From: an uncultured Dorea sp.
Lineage (GTDB): Bacteria; Bacillota; Clostridia; Lachnospirales; Lachnospiraceae
Length of the DNA stretch: 51,096 nucleotides
Direction: 5' to 3'
NCBI GenBank assembly: GCA_900543415.1
Contig: UQRE01000016.1
Coordinates: forward strand, 1-51,096
Both the position numbers and the translations under genes were made by a program. The notes under the pieces are model-generated. The model was given only the letters and a program-made list of their open reading frames with translations, did no database searches and was not told where the DNA came from. Positions 36,249 to 45,422 of the stretch are shown piece by piece. The first letter of the stretch is position 1, and each line of letters starts with the position of its first letter.

Positions 36249-36291
36249 CCTCCTGAGTGCTATATTGTTTTTGAAGGAGTGAATAGAAAAA

Positions 36292-37179
36292 ATGACAGAT
36301 GTGAACGGAAAATCAGATGGGTTTCGAGATAAAAAATATATGATCGTCCCAACGGAGTCTTTTGCAGAATATATGGCGCATCCTTTGATTCGAGCGGCAT
36401 ATCTTACGGATGTGGGTTTCTTTCCGAAAGCAAAAGAGCACTATCGGGAGAGAGAAGATGGAGCAGATCAGTATATTTTAATCTATTGTACGGAAGGGAA
36501 AGGTATCATAGAAGTAGAGGATCAAATATACAGGTTAGAGAAATCAGATGCTTTTTGCATTCCGAGAAATGTTCGACACAAATATTATGCTGACGAGAAA
36601 GAACCTTGGAGTATTTTATGGGTTCATTTTAAAGGAGATAATACGAACTATTTTCCATTAGAGGAACGAAAAATAGTCCATATTAATTCCAGACACAGTG
36701 ATAATCGGATGATGGTTTTGTTTAATTTACTGTTCAGAGTGTTGGAACGAAATTATACGATCGGAAATTTTATTTATATATCTCAAGTATTGTCCTTAAT
36801 CCTTTCGGAAATCTACTTTCGGGAAAAAGTGGATGAAAGCAGTGTTCAGGATCGACATGTTACAATGGTAATCCGCTATATGTACCAGCATTTGCGCGAA
36901 AATCTTACTTTAGAAGAAATATCCGAAGAAGTGCAGTTGTCAAAGAGTTATCTGAATGCGGTTTTTAAGGCACAGACAGGGAAATCTCCGGTAGAGTTTT
37001 TTATCCATTTAAAAATGCAGGAGGCATGTAAGCTTTTAAAATCTACAGACTATTATATTTATGAGGTGAGTTCTGAACTTGGATATACAGACCAGTATTA
37101 TTTTTCGCGGATCTTTAAGAAAGTGGTAGGGGTGTCTCCGAAAGACTACAAAAACGGCGACTACTTTTACAGTGGATAA
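36292..37179 (+). CDS. AraC-family regulator of the second sugar locus
   Basis: 295 residues: N-terminal cupin sensor (YILIYCTEGKGIIEVEDQIY, FCIPRNVRHKYYADEKEPWSILWVHFKG) and C-terminal double HTH (LTLEEISEEVQLSKSYLNAVFKAQTG and VSSELGYTDQYYFSRIFKKVVGVSP). AAGGAGTG lies about 12 bases before the ATG, slightly far. It lies between the DUF5107 gene and the dehydrogenase operon, with matching operator candidates on each side, so it probably controls both. Confidence 0.9.
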   Translation: MTDVNGKSDGFRDKKYMIVPTESFAEYMAHPLIRAAYLTDVGFFPKAKEHYREREDGADQYILIYCTEGKGIIEVEDQIYRLEKSDAFCIPRNVRHKYYADEKEPWSILWVHFKGDNTNYFPLEERKIVHINSRHSDNRMMVLFNLLFRVLERNYTIGNFIYISQVLSLILSEIYFREKVDESSVQDRHVTMVIRYMYQHLRENLTLEEISEEVQLSKSYLNAVFKAQTGKSPVEFFIHLKMQEACKLLKSTDYYIYEVSSELGYTDQYYFSRIFKKVVGVSPKDYKNGDYFYSG

Positions 37180-37198
37180 GGAAGTATAGAATGACAGT

Positions 37199-37211
37199 AA
37201 TATTGTCCATC
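37199..37211 (-). promoter_or_regulatory. Operator candidate upstream of the dehydrogenase (right copy)
   Basis: AATATTGTCCATC is the exact reverse complement of 36236-36248. It lies about 120 bases before the dehydrogenase start. Confidence 0.6.
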
Positions 37212-37320
37212 AAAGGATAACATATGGAATTTCATAGATGTAAGAGAAGTGTTATACTTTGAACAAAGAATACAGGAAACAAAAAGATAAATATTAGATA
37301 GTATAAAGGAGGATTTTATA

Positions 37321-38388
37321 ATGTCAGAAGTAAAATTACCAGAGAAAATGCTCGGAATGAAACTTCCGGGAGGCGCTAAGGTTGAAGCTGTGGAAGTGGA
37401 GGTTCCAAAACCGGGACCGGGACAGGTGCTTTTGAAAATGAAAGCTGCCAGCCTTTGTGGAAGTAATCTGAAATATATTTATTATGAACATACGGACAAA
37501 ACAGGCGGCGCAAGATATGATGACGTGATCGCAGGACATGAACCAAGCGGACAGGTAGTTGCGGTTGGTGAAGATGTCAGTGATTTTAAAGTTGGAGACA
37601 GAGTTGTAGTATATCACATTCAAGGTTGCGGATATTGTGATGAATGTCGGAAAGGTTTCTTTATCAACTGCCAGAATCCGGAGAGACGCGCATACGGGTG
37701 GCAGAGAGACGGAGCTCTCGGAGAGTATATGGTAGCAGATGAAAGTACATGTATCCATCTTCCGGATTTTCTTACTTATGAAGACGGGGCAATGATCGCG
37801 TGCGGATTCGGAACTGCATATCAGGGACTTTTAAGAGCGCATGTTTCCGGAAATGATACCGTACTTGTTATGGGGCTTGGACCGGTCGGTCAGGCTGCAA
37901 TTATTCTGGCAAAAGCACTTGGAGCAAAGACCATTGGAGTGGATATTGCAGAAGAACGTATGGAAATGGCAAGAAAAGTTGGCGCCGATGAAGTATTAAA
38001 AGGTGATGATGACGTTGTAGAGAAGATTATGGGTCTGACAAACGGAAAAGGTGTAGAGGTTGCCGTAGATTGCTCCGGAAGCAGTATCGGACGTGTCAGA
38101 TGTCTGGAAGCTGCAAGAATGTGGGCGAATGTTGTTTATTTAGGTGAGCAGGGAACGGTTACCTTTGAACCAAGTCCGCTTCTTCTTCACAAAAATATTA
38201 CGCTGCATGGCTCATGGGTTACTTCGGTTAGTAATATGGAAAAACTTGTGGAGCTCTTAGACCGCAAGAAAATTCATCCAAGCCAGATTATTACACATCG
38301 ATTCCCACTGCGTGAGACGGACAAAGCATTTGAGATCTTTGCCACAGGAAAGACCGGAAAGGTAGGCGTTTGTCACGAAATGGAATAA
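37321..38388 (+). CDS. Zinc-dependent medium-chain alcohol/polyol dehydrogenase
   Basis: 355 residues. Catalytic zinc region SLCGSNLKY and GHEPSGQVVAVG, structural zinc site C-x2-C-x2-C-x7-C (CGYCDECRKGFFINC), and the NAD-binding VMGLGPVGQAAIILAKALGA. Family members oxidise sorbitol, threonine or related secondary alcohols. The first gene after the AraC regulator; AAGGAGG precedes the ATG. The substrate is not evident. Confidence 0.9.
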   Translation: MSEVKLPEKMLGMKLPGGAKVEAVEVEVPKPGPGQVLLKMKAASLCGSNLKYIYYEHTDKTGGARYDDVIAGHEPSGQVVAVGEDVSDFKVGDRVVVYHIQGCGYCDECRKGFFINCQNPERRAYGWQRDGALGEYMVADESTCIHLPDFLTYEDGAMIACGFGTAYQGLLRAHVSGNDTVLVMGLGPVGQAAIILAKALGAKTIGVDIAEERMEMARKVGADEVLKGDDDVVEKIMGLTNGKGVEVAVDCSGSSIGRVRCLEAARMWANVVYLGEQGTVTFEPSPLLLHKNITLHGSWVTSVSNMEKLVELLDRKKIHPSQIITHRFPLRETDKAFEIFATGKTGKVGVCHEME

Positions 38389-38408
38389 GAAAGAAGGAAG
38401 GTTCCGGG

Positions 38409-39303
38409 ATGAAAAAAGTAGAAAAGCTTAGGAAATGGATGGCTGCAAATGACTATGACGGAATCATTCTCGGCAGAAGAGACAACTATACATGGATCAG
38501 CGGAGGGGCTAAGAATCACGTAACGTCAAATACAGAGACAGGTGTTGCATATTATGTGATTGAGCCGGAGCGGATCTGGCTGTTTGCAGACAGCAGCGAT
38601 CTTCCCAGAATGTCAGAAGAACAGAATTCTCTTGAAGCAGAGCCTATTTTAGTTCCGTGGTATATGTCTATGGAAGAGCAGTTCAAAGAAAAGATTCAAG
38701 GGAAAAAGTATGTATCAGATACAGGGATCGCAGGGACGGAAAATGTTGAAGAGGCGCTTGTAGATCTTAGAATGCAGCTGTCGGAAGAAGAGGTAGAGTG
38801 TTACCGCGAGATTGGAGCGGCGTGTGCACAGATTGTAGAAGGAATCTGTAAGGAAGCAAAGTCCGGTCAGACAGAGGTTGAAATCGCAGAACGGTTGAAG
38901 TGTAGGTGTATCGAACAGGGGATCAGTCCGGATTGCGTTTTAGTCGGAGCGGATGAACGCATCTTAGATTATCGTCATCCGATGCCAACGGATAAAAAGA
39001 TTAAAAAATGTGCAGAAATTATATGAAGAGGCAGGATACGCACAGGAATGGCAGATGCATCATCAAGGAGGCCCCACCGGATATGGCTGCAGGGAATTTG
39101 TTGTTGTTCCCGGTCTTGATAAAAAGCTTCATGTGGGACAGGCTTATGCGTGGAATCCGACCATTCAAGGAACAAAATGCGAAGAGACGACTTATTTGAC
39201 CGATGAAAATGTAGAAATCTTTACACGAACAAAAGATTGGCCATGCACAATTGTTGAGACTCCGTATGGAGAGATAGAAGTGGCTGATATTTTACAAAGA
39301 TAA
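38409..39303 (+). pseudogene. M24-type (Xaa-Pro peptidase-like) gene with internal deletion
   Basis: The first frame (ATG 38409, stop 39024-39026) gives about 205 residues: an N-terminal creatinase-like domain and the start of the catalytic domain, up to DYRHPMPTDKK. The C-terminal part resumes in another frame at 39010 (QKLYEEAGYAQEW, MHHQGGPTGYG) and runs to 39303. In intact relatives these two blocks are separated by roughly 70 residues, so a deletion of a few hundred bases, not a multiple of three, has removed the middle and shifted the frame. The junction is in the A-rich TTAAAAAATG near 39001. The protein should be inactive. It is downstream of and probably cotranscribed with the dehydrogenase. 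Confidence 0.75.
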
Positions 39304-39312
39304 AAGTATATG

Positions 39313-39347
39313 AAATCGGGGACGGTATTTTTAACCGTCCCCGATTT
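39313..39347. terminator. Palindromic terminator, GGGACGG family (second copy)
   Basis: AAATCGGGGACGGT/ACCGTCCCCGATTT, nearly identical to the element at 6546-6580. It lies after the M24 pseudogene. The remaining ~260 bases up to the ROK gene hold phased A-tracts, a 20-bp shared element and a promoter, but no gene. Confidence 0.7.
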
Positions 39348-39503
39348 GCGTTGTTTGGAATTCTATAAAATGGTCCGGTAGACTGCTTTGGCGCTGAAAC
39401 AAAGAAAACCCAAAAATATTATAAAAAAACATAAAAAAATCAACTAAAAACCAAGTATTGATAAAAAATAGACAGGTAAATGTGCGATTTTTCACGATAA
39501 ATT

Positions 39504-39523
39504 GTGGAAAATCTATAAAAAAT
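39504..39523 (+). repeat. 20-bp element, copy 1 (ROK promoter)
   Basis: GTGGAAAATCTATAAAAAAT, 18 of 20 identical to the copy at 40812-40831. It abuts the -35 at 39525. Confidence 0.6.
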
Positions 39524-39524
39524 G

Positions 39525-39553
39525 TTGCATTCAAAAATGAACAGTGCTATAAT
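39525..39553 (+). promoter_or_regulatory. Promoter of the first ROK gene
   Basis: TTGCAT, 17-bp spacer, TATAAT. Preceded by phased A-tracts from about 39415 that should bend the DNA. Confidence 0.75.
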
Positions 39554-39610
39554 GGGCGTAGTTAATAAAATACTTAATTAAAGACATTACTTAAGTTGGA
39601 ACGTGACAAT

Positions 39611-40783
39611 ATGAGAAGAAGTACAAATAATTCAGAAGTAAAAAAAATAAATAGAAACAGGGTCTTTCGATATATTAATGAACAGAAAGAGACCTGTATG
39701 ACAGAGATTGCTTCGGCATTGGAGATGAGTGGACCGACAGTACTTTCTCTGGTGAATGAGTTGAGAGATTCAGGGATGATCGAAGAGGTCGGAGAGTATA
39801 AATCTACCGGAGGAAGAAAAGCGAAAGCAATCGCCTCGGTAAAAGGGATTCGTTATGCGCTTGGACTTGATATCACGAAAAATCATATTGTTATTGCGTA
39901 TACAGATCTGACACAGCAGGTGTTGAATTATGAACGTATGTATAAACCGTTTGAAGATACAGCAGAGTATTTTGAAGCGGTGGCGGAAGAAATTCAAAAA
40001 TTTGTTTTTCAAAACAAAATCCCCGATGAACGTATTGTTGGACTGGGGGTTTCGGCGCCGGTCATTATTGATCGGGATCGGGAAGTGATTTCTAACTCGC
40101 ACGCGCTTGGTGTTCATAATGTGCCTTGTGAAAAGTGGACATCTTATATGCCTTATCCGAGCGCGTTGTTAAATGATGCTAATGCGGCAGTATTGACAGA
40201 GTGGATTGGAAAAGAGACATGTGAAAGTATGGTATATCTGTCTTTGAGCAATACCGTGGGCGGTGCGGTTGTGTATCAGTCGGATCGCGGGAATGTATAT
40301 AGCCGGGACGGATATCTGAAGGATGTCAGCAGCATGCATTTGGGCAATAATTGGAGAAGCGGAGAGTTTGGTCATATGGTGATCCATCCGGAGGGCCGCA
40401 AATGCTATTGTGGAAAAAAAGGATGTGTGGATGCTTACTGTTCAGCGCTTCGGCTGGCAGATATGGAAGATGGTATGCTGGAAAATTTCTTTGTTCATCT
40501 GGAGGAAGGAAGCGAAGAACATAAAAAAGTGTGGGAAGAGTATATGGAGAATCTGGCTCTTACTGTAGATAACCTTCGAATGATCTTCGATATGGATGTA
40601 GTGCTGGGCGGTTATGTAGGATGTTATATGGAGCCCTATATTCCGGAACTGCAAAAGAGGCTTTCAGAATTGGATATTTTCGAAAAACGCGGTAATTATG
40701 TGAGAGCGTGTGGATGTCGCAGTGAAGCTTCCGCATTTGGAAGTGCAATTTATCAAATGGAGAAGTACATTGAATCAATATAA
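39611..40783 (+). CDS. ROK-family transcriptional regulator (NagC/XylR type)
   Basis: 390 residues from the ATG at 39611; a TTG at 39596 would add five residues and cannot be excluded, as neither has a strong ribosome site. N-terminal winged helix (CMTEIASALEMSGPTVLSLVNEL), then a ROK sugar-kinase-like domain with the zinc motif CYCGKKGCVDAYC. It resembles the second ROK protein at 46018. These are usually sugar-responsive repressors of neighbouring genes. Confidence 0.9.
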   Translation: MRRSTNNSEVKKINRNRVFRYINEQKETCMTEIASALEMSGPTVLSLVNELRDSGMIEEVGEYKSTGGRKAKAIASVKGIRYALGLDITKNHIVIAYTDLTQQVLNYERMYKPFEDTAEYFEAVAEEIQKFVFQNKIPDERIVGLGVSAPVIIDRDREVISNSHALGVHNVPCEKWTSYMPYPSALLNDANAAVLTEWIGKETCESMVYLSLSNTVGGAVVYQSDRGNVYSRDGYLKDVSSMHLGNNWRSGEFGHMVIHPEGRKCYCGKKGCVDAYCSALRLADMEDGMLENFFVHLEEGSEEHKKVWEEYMENLALTVDNLRMIFDMDVVLGGYVGCYMEPYIPELQKRLSELDIFEKRGNYVRACGCRSEASAFGSAIYQMEKYIESI

Positions 40784-40811
40784 ATGTTCTCTGTAGGTTT
40801 TGAAAAATCTT

Positions 40812-40831
40812 GTGCAAAATGTATAAAAAAT
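40812..40831 (+). repeat. 20-bp element, copy 2 (SDR/ABC promoter)
   Basis: GTGCAAAATGTATAAAAAAT, two mismatches from the copy at 39504. It lies 28 bp before the -35 at 40860. Confidence 0.6.
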
Positions 40832-40859
40832 AATTTAATATTTTGTTCGTTATTACATC

Positions 40860-40888
40860 TTGCATAAAAATGGTACAAGGAATATAAT
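40860..40888 (+). promoter_or_regulatory. Promoter of the SDR-ABC operon
   Basis: TTGCAT, 17-bp spacer, TATAAT: the same -35 and -10 hexamers as the ROK promoter. Confidence 0.75.
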
Positions 40889-40935
40889 TACAACAACATT
40901 TATAAAACACCTTTACAAAACTAAGGCAGGGACGA

Positions 40936-40958
40936 TTGCTAACGGGTAATGCTAGCAA
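40936..40958. promoter_or_regulatory. Inverted repeat in the SDR leader
   Basis: TTGCTA-11-TAGCAA lies downstream of the promoter and before the ribosome site. It could be a repressor operator or a small leader hairpin. Confidence 0.4.
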
Positions 40959-40984
40959 CCATATTCAGAAGGAGGAAGACGAAG

Positions 40985-41761
40985 ATGGGAATTATTGAAA
41001 AAATGAGACTGGACGGAAAGGCAATCTATGTAACAGGAGCTGCAAGTGGAATCGGAAAAGCAGCAGCTACGGCATTCGCAGAGGCAGGAGCAGATGTAGC
41101 GATTGTTGATATCAACATAGAAGGCGCTGAAAAGGTTGCAAAAGAAATCGCAGAAGCTACAGGATCTAAAACAATTGCAATCCAGTGTGATGTAACAAAA
41201 CAGGATCAGGTAGAAGCAATGGTTGCAAAAGTTGTTGATACATACGGAAAATTAGACGCTTGTTATAATAATGCGGGAATCGCTTTGAATGTTGAAGCTG
41301 AGAATATGACTTACGAACAGTGGAGCAAGGTTATCGACATCAACTTAAACGGTGTATTCCTCTGTGCGACGGCAGCAGGAAGACAGATGCTGAAACAGGG
41401 TTATGGTTCAATCATCAATACAGCATCTATGTCAGGACACATTGTAAATGTTCCTCAGCCACAGTGTGCATACAATGCTTCTAAAGCAGGAGTTATCATG
41501 CTGACAAAATCACTGGCAATTGAGTGGGCGAAAAAAGGTGTACGTGTAAACTGCATCAGCCCAGGATATATCGGAACAGACTTGATCATGAACGCTGAAC
41601 ATTTGAAACCACTGATTAAAGAGTGGAATGCTATGGCGCCAATGGGAAGACTTGGAAAACCGGAAGAGCTTCAAGCAGTTTTAGTATACTTAGCGGGAGA
41701 TGCAAGTACATTTACAACAGGTTCAGATATCGTGGTAGACGGAGCATTTACATGCTTCTAG
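40985..41761 (+). CDS. Short-chain dehydrogenase/reductase, sugar or polyol type
   Basis: 258 residues. TGAASGIGKAAA (cofactor site), NNAGIA, and the S-x12-Y-x3-K catalytic set (TASMSGHIV, CAYNASKAG). ATG at 40985 behind AGAAGGAGG. First gene of the operon with the ABC importer, so it probably interconverts the imported sugar or polyol with a keto form. D153-type Asp in IVDINIEGA suggests NAD(H) preference, which is an inference. Confidence 0.9.
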   Translation: MGIIEKMRLDGKAIYVTGAASGIGKAAATAFAEAGADVAIVDINIEGAEKVAKEIAEATGSKTIAIQCDVTKQDQVEAMVAKVVDTYGKLDACYNNAGIALNVEAENMTYEQWSKVIDINLNGVFLCATAAGRQMLKQGYGSIINTASMSGHIVNVPQPQCAYNASKAGVIMLTKSLAIEWAKKGVRVNCISPGYIGTDLIMNAEHLKPLIKEWNAMAPMGRLGKPEELQAVLVYLAGDASTFTTGSDIVVDGAFTCF

Positions 41762-41829
41762 GAAACCATTTGGAGAAGATAGCTAAAGCGAAAGCTATAA
41801 AATAATTAAATTCATAAGGAGGAAAAATT

Positions 41830-42843
41830 ATGAAGAAAAAAGTTTTAGCAGCCATTCTGTGCGTGGCAATGGTAGCATCTATGATGATCGGATGTACCAC
41901 AAAATCACCAACATCTGGTGGAGATGACAAGAAAGATGATGGAAAAGGTGGTAAAAAGATCGGTATCACAATCCAGAACTATGAGAATGCTTACTGGGCT
42001 GGTGTTATGAGTAAGCTGGAACAGATTCTGAAAGACGAAGGATATGATGCAACAATCGTTGGATGTGAAGAAAACTCTGCAAAACAGATCGAGCAGATCG
42101 AGAACTTCATCACTTCCGGATGTGATCTTATCATGGTTCACCCAAATGACGCTGACGCTGTAGAAGAAGTTTGCGGACGTGCATTAGATGAAGGTATCAA
42201 AGTAATGTGCTGGGATAACCCGATGGAAAACACAACAGCTAACTGGGTTCTTGATAATACAGAACTTGGAAAAGAAATCGGAAAGACAGCAGCAGCATTT
42301 ATCAACGAGCACTACACAGCTGACAACAAAGCTCAGGTATGTGTAATTGGTAAACCAGATACACAGGTTCTCTTAGAGAGACAGAATGGTATCGAAGCTG
42401 GTCTTAAAGAAAACTGTAAAGATAACTACGAAATCGTAGCTACAATTGACGGTGTTGTTAATAACGAAGTTCAGTCTAAAGCTGAAACAGTTCTTCAGGC
42501 TAACCCAGATTGTAAAGTATGGGTAGGTGTTGGCGCAGGCGCTATGATCGGTTCTAACACAGCTCTTCTTGCTAAATACGGCGGAGCTGGCAAGATTCCT
42601 GAGGATTGTGGAGTTATCACAACAGACGTTACATCAGATCAGTTAAACTCTCTGGAAGCTGGCGATGAGGCAGTAAGAGCTATCGTTGGATTCGAAGGAT
42701 CTAACACAGATACAGCACAAGCTTGTTTCGAAATGTTCAAGAGAATTTTAGATGGAGAAGACTTCTCTAAAGATAAAAACGTATACAGACCTACAATGGA
42801 AATCAACGATGAAAATATCGCTGAGATTCAGAAGGGAATGTAA
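41830..42843 (+). CDS. Rbs-type sugar-binding lipoprotein
   Basis: 337 residues. Lipobox ends at C22 (SMMIGC), then a Lys/Asp-rich linker and a periplasmic-binding type 1 fold (IGITIQNYENAYWAGVMSKL, SGCDLIMVHPNDADAVEEV, VMCWDNPM). Highly optimised codons. Binds the substrate of the following ATPase and permease. Confidence 0.93.
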   Translation: MKKKVLAAILCVAMVASMMIGCTTKSPTSGGDDKKDDGKGGKKIGITIQNYENAYWAGVMSKLEQILKDEGYDATIVGCEENSAKQIEQIENFITSGCDLIMVHPNDADAVEEVCGRALDEGIKVMCWDNPMENTTANWVLDNTELGKEIGKTAAAFINEHYTADNKAQVCVIGKPDTQVLLERQNGIEAGLKENCKDNYEIVATIDGVVNNEVQSKAETVLQANPDCKVWVGVGAGAMIGSNTALLAKYGGAGKIPEDCGVITTDVTSDQLNSLEAGDEAVRAIVGFEGSNTDTAQACFEMFKRILDGEDFSKDKNVYRPTMEINDENIAEIQKGM

Positions 42844-42882
42844 TATAGTATAGTTTAAACTAGGAAATAGCACAGATGAGAT

Positions 42883-42904
42883 GGAGGCGGCATGCGCCGC
42901 CTCC
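42883..42904 (+). other. GC-rich hairpin between binding protein and ATPase genes
   Basis: GGAGGCGGC/GCCGCCTCC with an ATGC loop and no T-run. Likely protects the 3' end of the binding-protein transcript or gives partial termination. Confidence 0.65.
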
Positions 42905-42930
42905 AAATAATATAATCACGGGGGACGAAT

Positions 42931-44430
42931 ATGAGCGAAGAATATGTATTACAATTACAGCATATAAGAAAAGAATACCCGGGTGTTGTTGCGCTGTCAG
43001 ATGTTACTCTGGAATTGAAAAAAGGTGAGATTCTCGCTCTTATCGGAGAGAATGGTGCCGGAAAATCAACATTGATCAAATGCTGTTCAGGAGCAGTTAT
43101 ACCTACTTCTGGAAACATTGTAGTCAATGGGAAAACATTTAAGAGTATGACACCTCAGCTTGCGGCGGAGAATGGAATTGCGATTATTTATCAGGAATTT
43201 AATAACGTAAAAGAATTATCTGCTGCAGAGAACCTGTTTTTGGGTAGACCAATTAAAAAAGGAATTATTGTAGATAAGAAAGCAATGGAAGAAGAGGCTG
43301 CAAAAGCCTTTGAACGTTTACATATCAAAATCAATCCGAAATCTCTGATGAAAGATTTAACTGTCGGATATCAGCAGATGGTCGAGATTGCAAAAGCAAT
43401 CCAGCAGGATGCAAAAATCCTGATCATGGACGAGCCTTCTGCACCTTTAACAAGCGCAGAAGTAGAAAGTATGTTTGAAGTGGTAGAGCTCCTTAGAAAA
43501 CAGGGAGTATCTATTATATATATCTCTCACAGATTGGAAGAAATCTATCGTTTATCTGATCGAATTCTTGTTCTGAGAGATGGTGAATATGTCAAGACGC
43601 TGATTACAAAAGACAGCCATGTGCAGGAGCTTATCCAGCTTATGGTTGGACGTGAATTGACAGAAAGTTATCCACCGAGAAAAGACTGTATTGACAAAAA
43701 CGACGTTGTGTTGGAATTGAAGAATCTGACAGGCAATGGCGATAAAAATATTAGTTTAAAGCTTCATAGAGGAGAGATTCTTGGTCTTGGCGGACTGGTG
43801 GGCGCGGGCCGTACTGAGCTTGCAGAGATGATTTTTGGAGCGGTACACAAGGAATCTGGACAGATGTTCTTCAAAGGAAAAGAAGTGAATCCTAAGAGCC
43901 CGAGAGAGGCGATCGATCTTGGAATCGCGCTTGTTCCGGAAGATCGCAAGCGGCATGGAGCAATGCTTGGTATATCAATTAAAAATAATATTAATATGCC
44001 GATTTATCAAAAGAATTCGACGCTCAGCGTCATCAATAAGAAAAAAGAGTGGAGTACTGCAGAAAAATATGAAAAGAATATGGCAATTAAAACGCCATCT
44101 TTAAATCAACTTGTTAAAAATTTAAGTGGTGGTAACCAACAGAAAGTAATCCTTGGCAGATGGCTTGCTGCGGATTCAGAAGTGATTATCTTTGACGAGC
44201 CTACACGTGGTATTGATGTGGGTGCAAAGTATGAGATCTACAAGTTGATGAATGATCTGGTTGAAAATCAAGGGAAGGCAGTACTGATGATTTCTTCCGA
44301 AATGGAAGAATTGATGGGTATGTCTGATAGAATTATTGTACTATCTGAAGGAAATATGACCGGCGAACTCAGTAAGGAAGAGTTTAGTCAGGAAACGATT
44401 ATGGCGCACGCTTCTGCGGCCAACGTTTAG
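42931..44430 (+). CDS. Sugar ABC transporter ATPase (RbsA/MglA type)
   Basis: 499 residues with two ABC modules: Walker A GENGAGKSTLIK in the first, degenerate GGLVGAGRTELAE in the second, signature LSGGNQQKV and Walker B VIIFDEPTRGIDVG in the second. The tandem layout is typical of the carbohydrate-uptake-2 family. GGGGGACG precedes the ATG. Confidence 0.95.
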   Translation: MSEEYVLQLQHIRKEYPGVVALSDVTLELKKGEILALIGENGAGKSTLIKCCSGAVIPTSGNIVVNGKTFKSMTPQLAAENGIAIIYQEFNNVKELSAAENLFLGRPIKKGIIVDKKAMEEEAAKAFERLHIKINPKSLMKDLTVGYQQMVEIAKAIQQDAKILIMDEPSAPLTSAEVESMFEVVELLRKQGVSIIYISHRLEEIYRLSDRILVLRDGEYVKTLITKDSHVQELIQLMVGRELTESYPPRKDCIDKNDVVLELKNLTGNGDKNISLKLHRGEILGLGGLVGAGRTELAEMIFGAVHKESGQMFFKGKEVNPKSPREAIDLGIALVPEDRKRHGAMLGISIKNNINMPIYQKNSTLSVINKKKEWSTAEKYEKNMAIKTPSLNQLVKNLSGGNQQKVILGRWLAADSEVIIFDEPTRGIDVGAKYEIYKLMNDLVENQGKAVLMISSEMEELMGMSDRIIVLSEGNMTGELSKEEFSQETIMAHASAANV

Positions 44431-44441
44431 GAGGGCTAATA

Positions 44442-45398
44442 ATGAAAGAGAACAAAATTACAAATCAATTGAAAGACAAAGCGATCTGGCTTGTGCTTAT
44501 AATACTGGTAATTGCATTCACGATCGCAAACGAGAGATTTATCAATCCAAACAATATCCTTACATTGTTACGTCAGGTTTCTATGTATGGTATTGCATCT
44601 ATCGGTATGACGTTTGTCATTTTGCTTGGTGATATTGACCTGTCTACTGGTACTGTAATTTCTTTTGTAAATATTTTATGTGCACACATGATGGTTAATA
44701 TGGGTATGAATCCAGTGATTGCTGTTCTTATCTCACTGGTTGCTTCTACTTTGATCGGTGTGTTAAATGGTTTCATGGTATCTACAGTGGGAATTCCTGC
44801 AATTATTGCAACATATGCGACACAGACTGCCTTTATGGGACTTGCGCTTATCATGTGTGGTGGTATGCCGATCAGTGGATTCTCTAAAGGATTTGCTATG
44901 ATCGGTCAGGGATACGTTGGTGTTGTTCCAATCCCGGTTATTATTATGGCGATCTGTTTTGCGATAGGATCTTTCATTCTTAACAAAACATATTTTGGAC
45001 GTTACTTCTACGCAGTAGGTGGTAATGTGGAAGCCGCAAGACTTTCTGGTATTCTTGTTAACAGAATTAAATACTTAGTATTTGCAATATCCGGATTCTT
45101 TGCAGGACTTGCAGGTATCGTAATGTTGTCTCGTACAAACTCCGGTAATACATCTTCAGGTGCTGATGGATTCGAGTTTGAAGTTATTACTTGTGTAGTT
45201 CTCGGAGGAGTGTCTATTACAGGTGGTTACGGTAAGATGTCAGGTGTTGTAGCAGGTACATTTATTATTGGTGCTCTGAAAAATGGTATGGTGCTTATGG
45301 ATGTTAACTCTTATGCACAGAAGATCGTTATGGGTATCGTATTGGCTCTTGCTGTTGGATTTGACTGCTTCCAGAAGAGAAAAAGAGATAAAGCTTAA
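44442..45398 (+). CDS. Sugar ABC transporter permease (RbsC type)
   Basis: 318 residues, about 8-10 membrane helices, with the GDIDLSTGTVISF and GGNVEAARLSGI family motifs. 11 bases after the ATPase. Completes the importer. Confidence 0.95.
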   Translation: MKENKITNQLKDKAIWLVLIILVIAFTIANERFINPNNILTLLRQVSMYGIASIGMTFVILLGDIDLSTGTVISFVNILCAHMMVNMGMNPVIAVLISLVASTLIGVLNGFMVSTVGIPAIIATYATQTAFMGLALIMCGGMPISGFSKGFAMIGQGYVGVVPIPVIIMAICFAIGSFILNKTYFGRYFYAVGGNVEAARLSGILVNRIKYLVFAISGFFAGLAGIVMLSRTNSGNTSSGADGFEFEVITCVVLGGVSITGGYGKMSGVVAGTFIIGALKNGMVLMDVNSYAQKIVMGIVLALAVGFDCFQKRKRDKA

Positions 45399-45422
45399 GT
45401 TGAACGTAAGAACTATGATAAT

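Noticed and set aside
39321..39560. CRISPR-like array from the A-rich repeats
   Set aside because: The repeats are short A-tracts without constant repeat length or unique spacers; no cas genes nearby.
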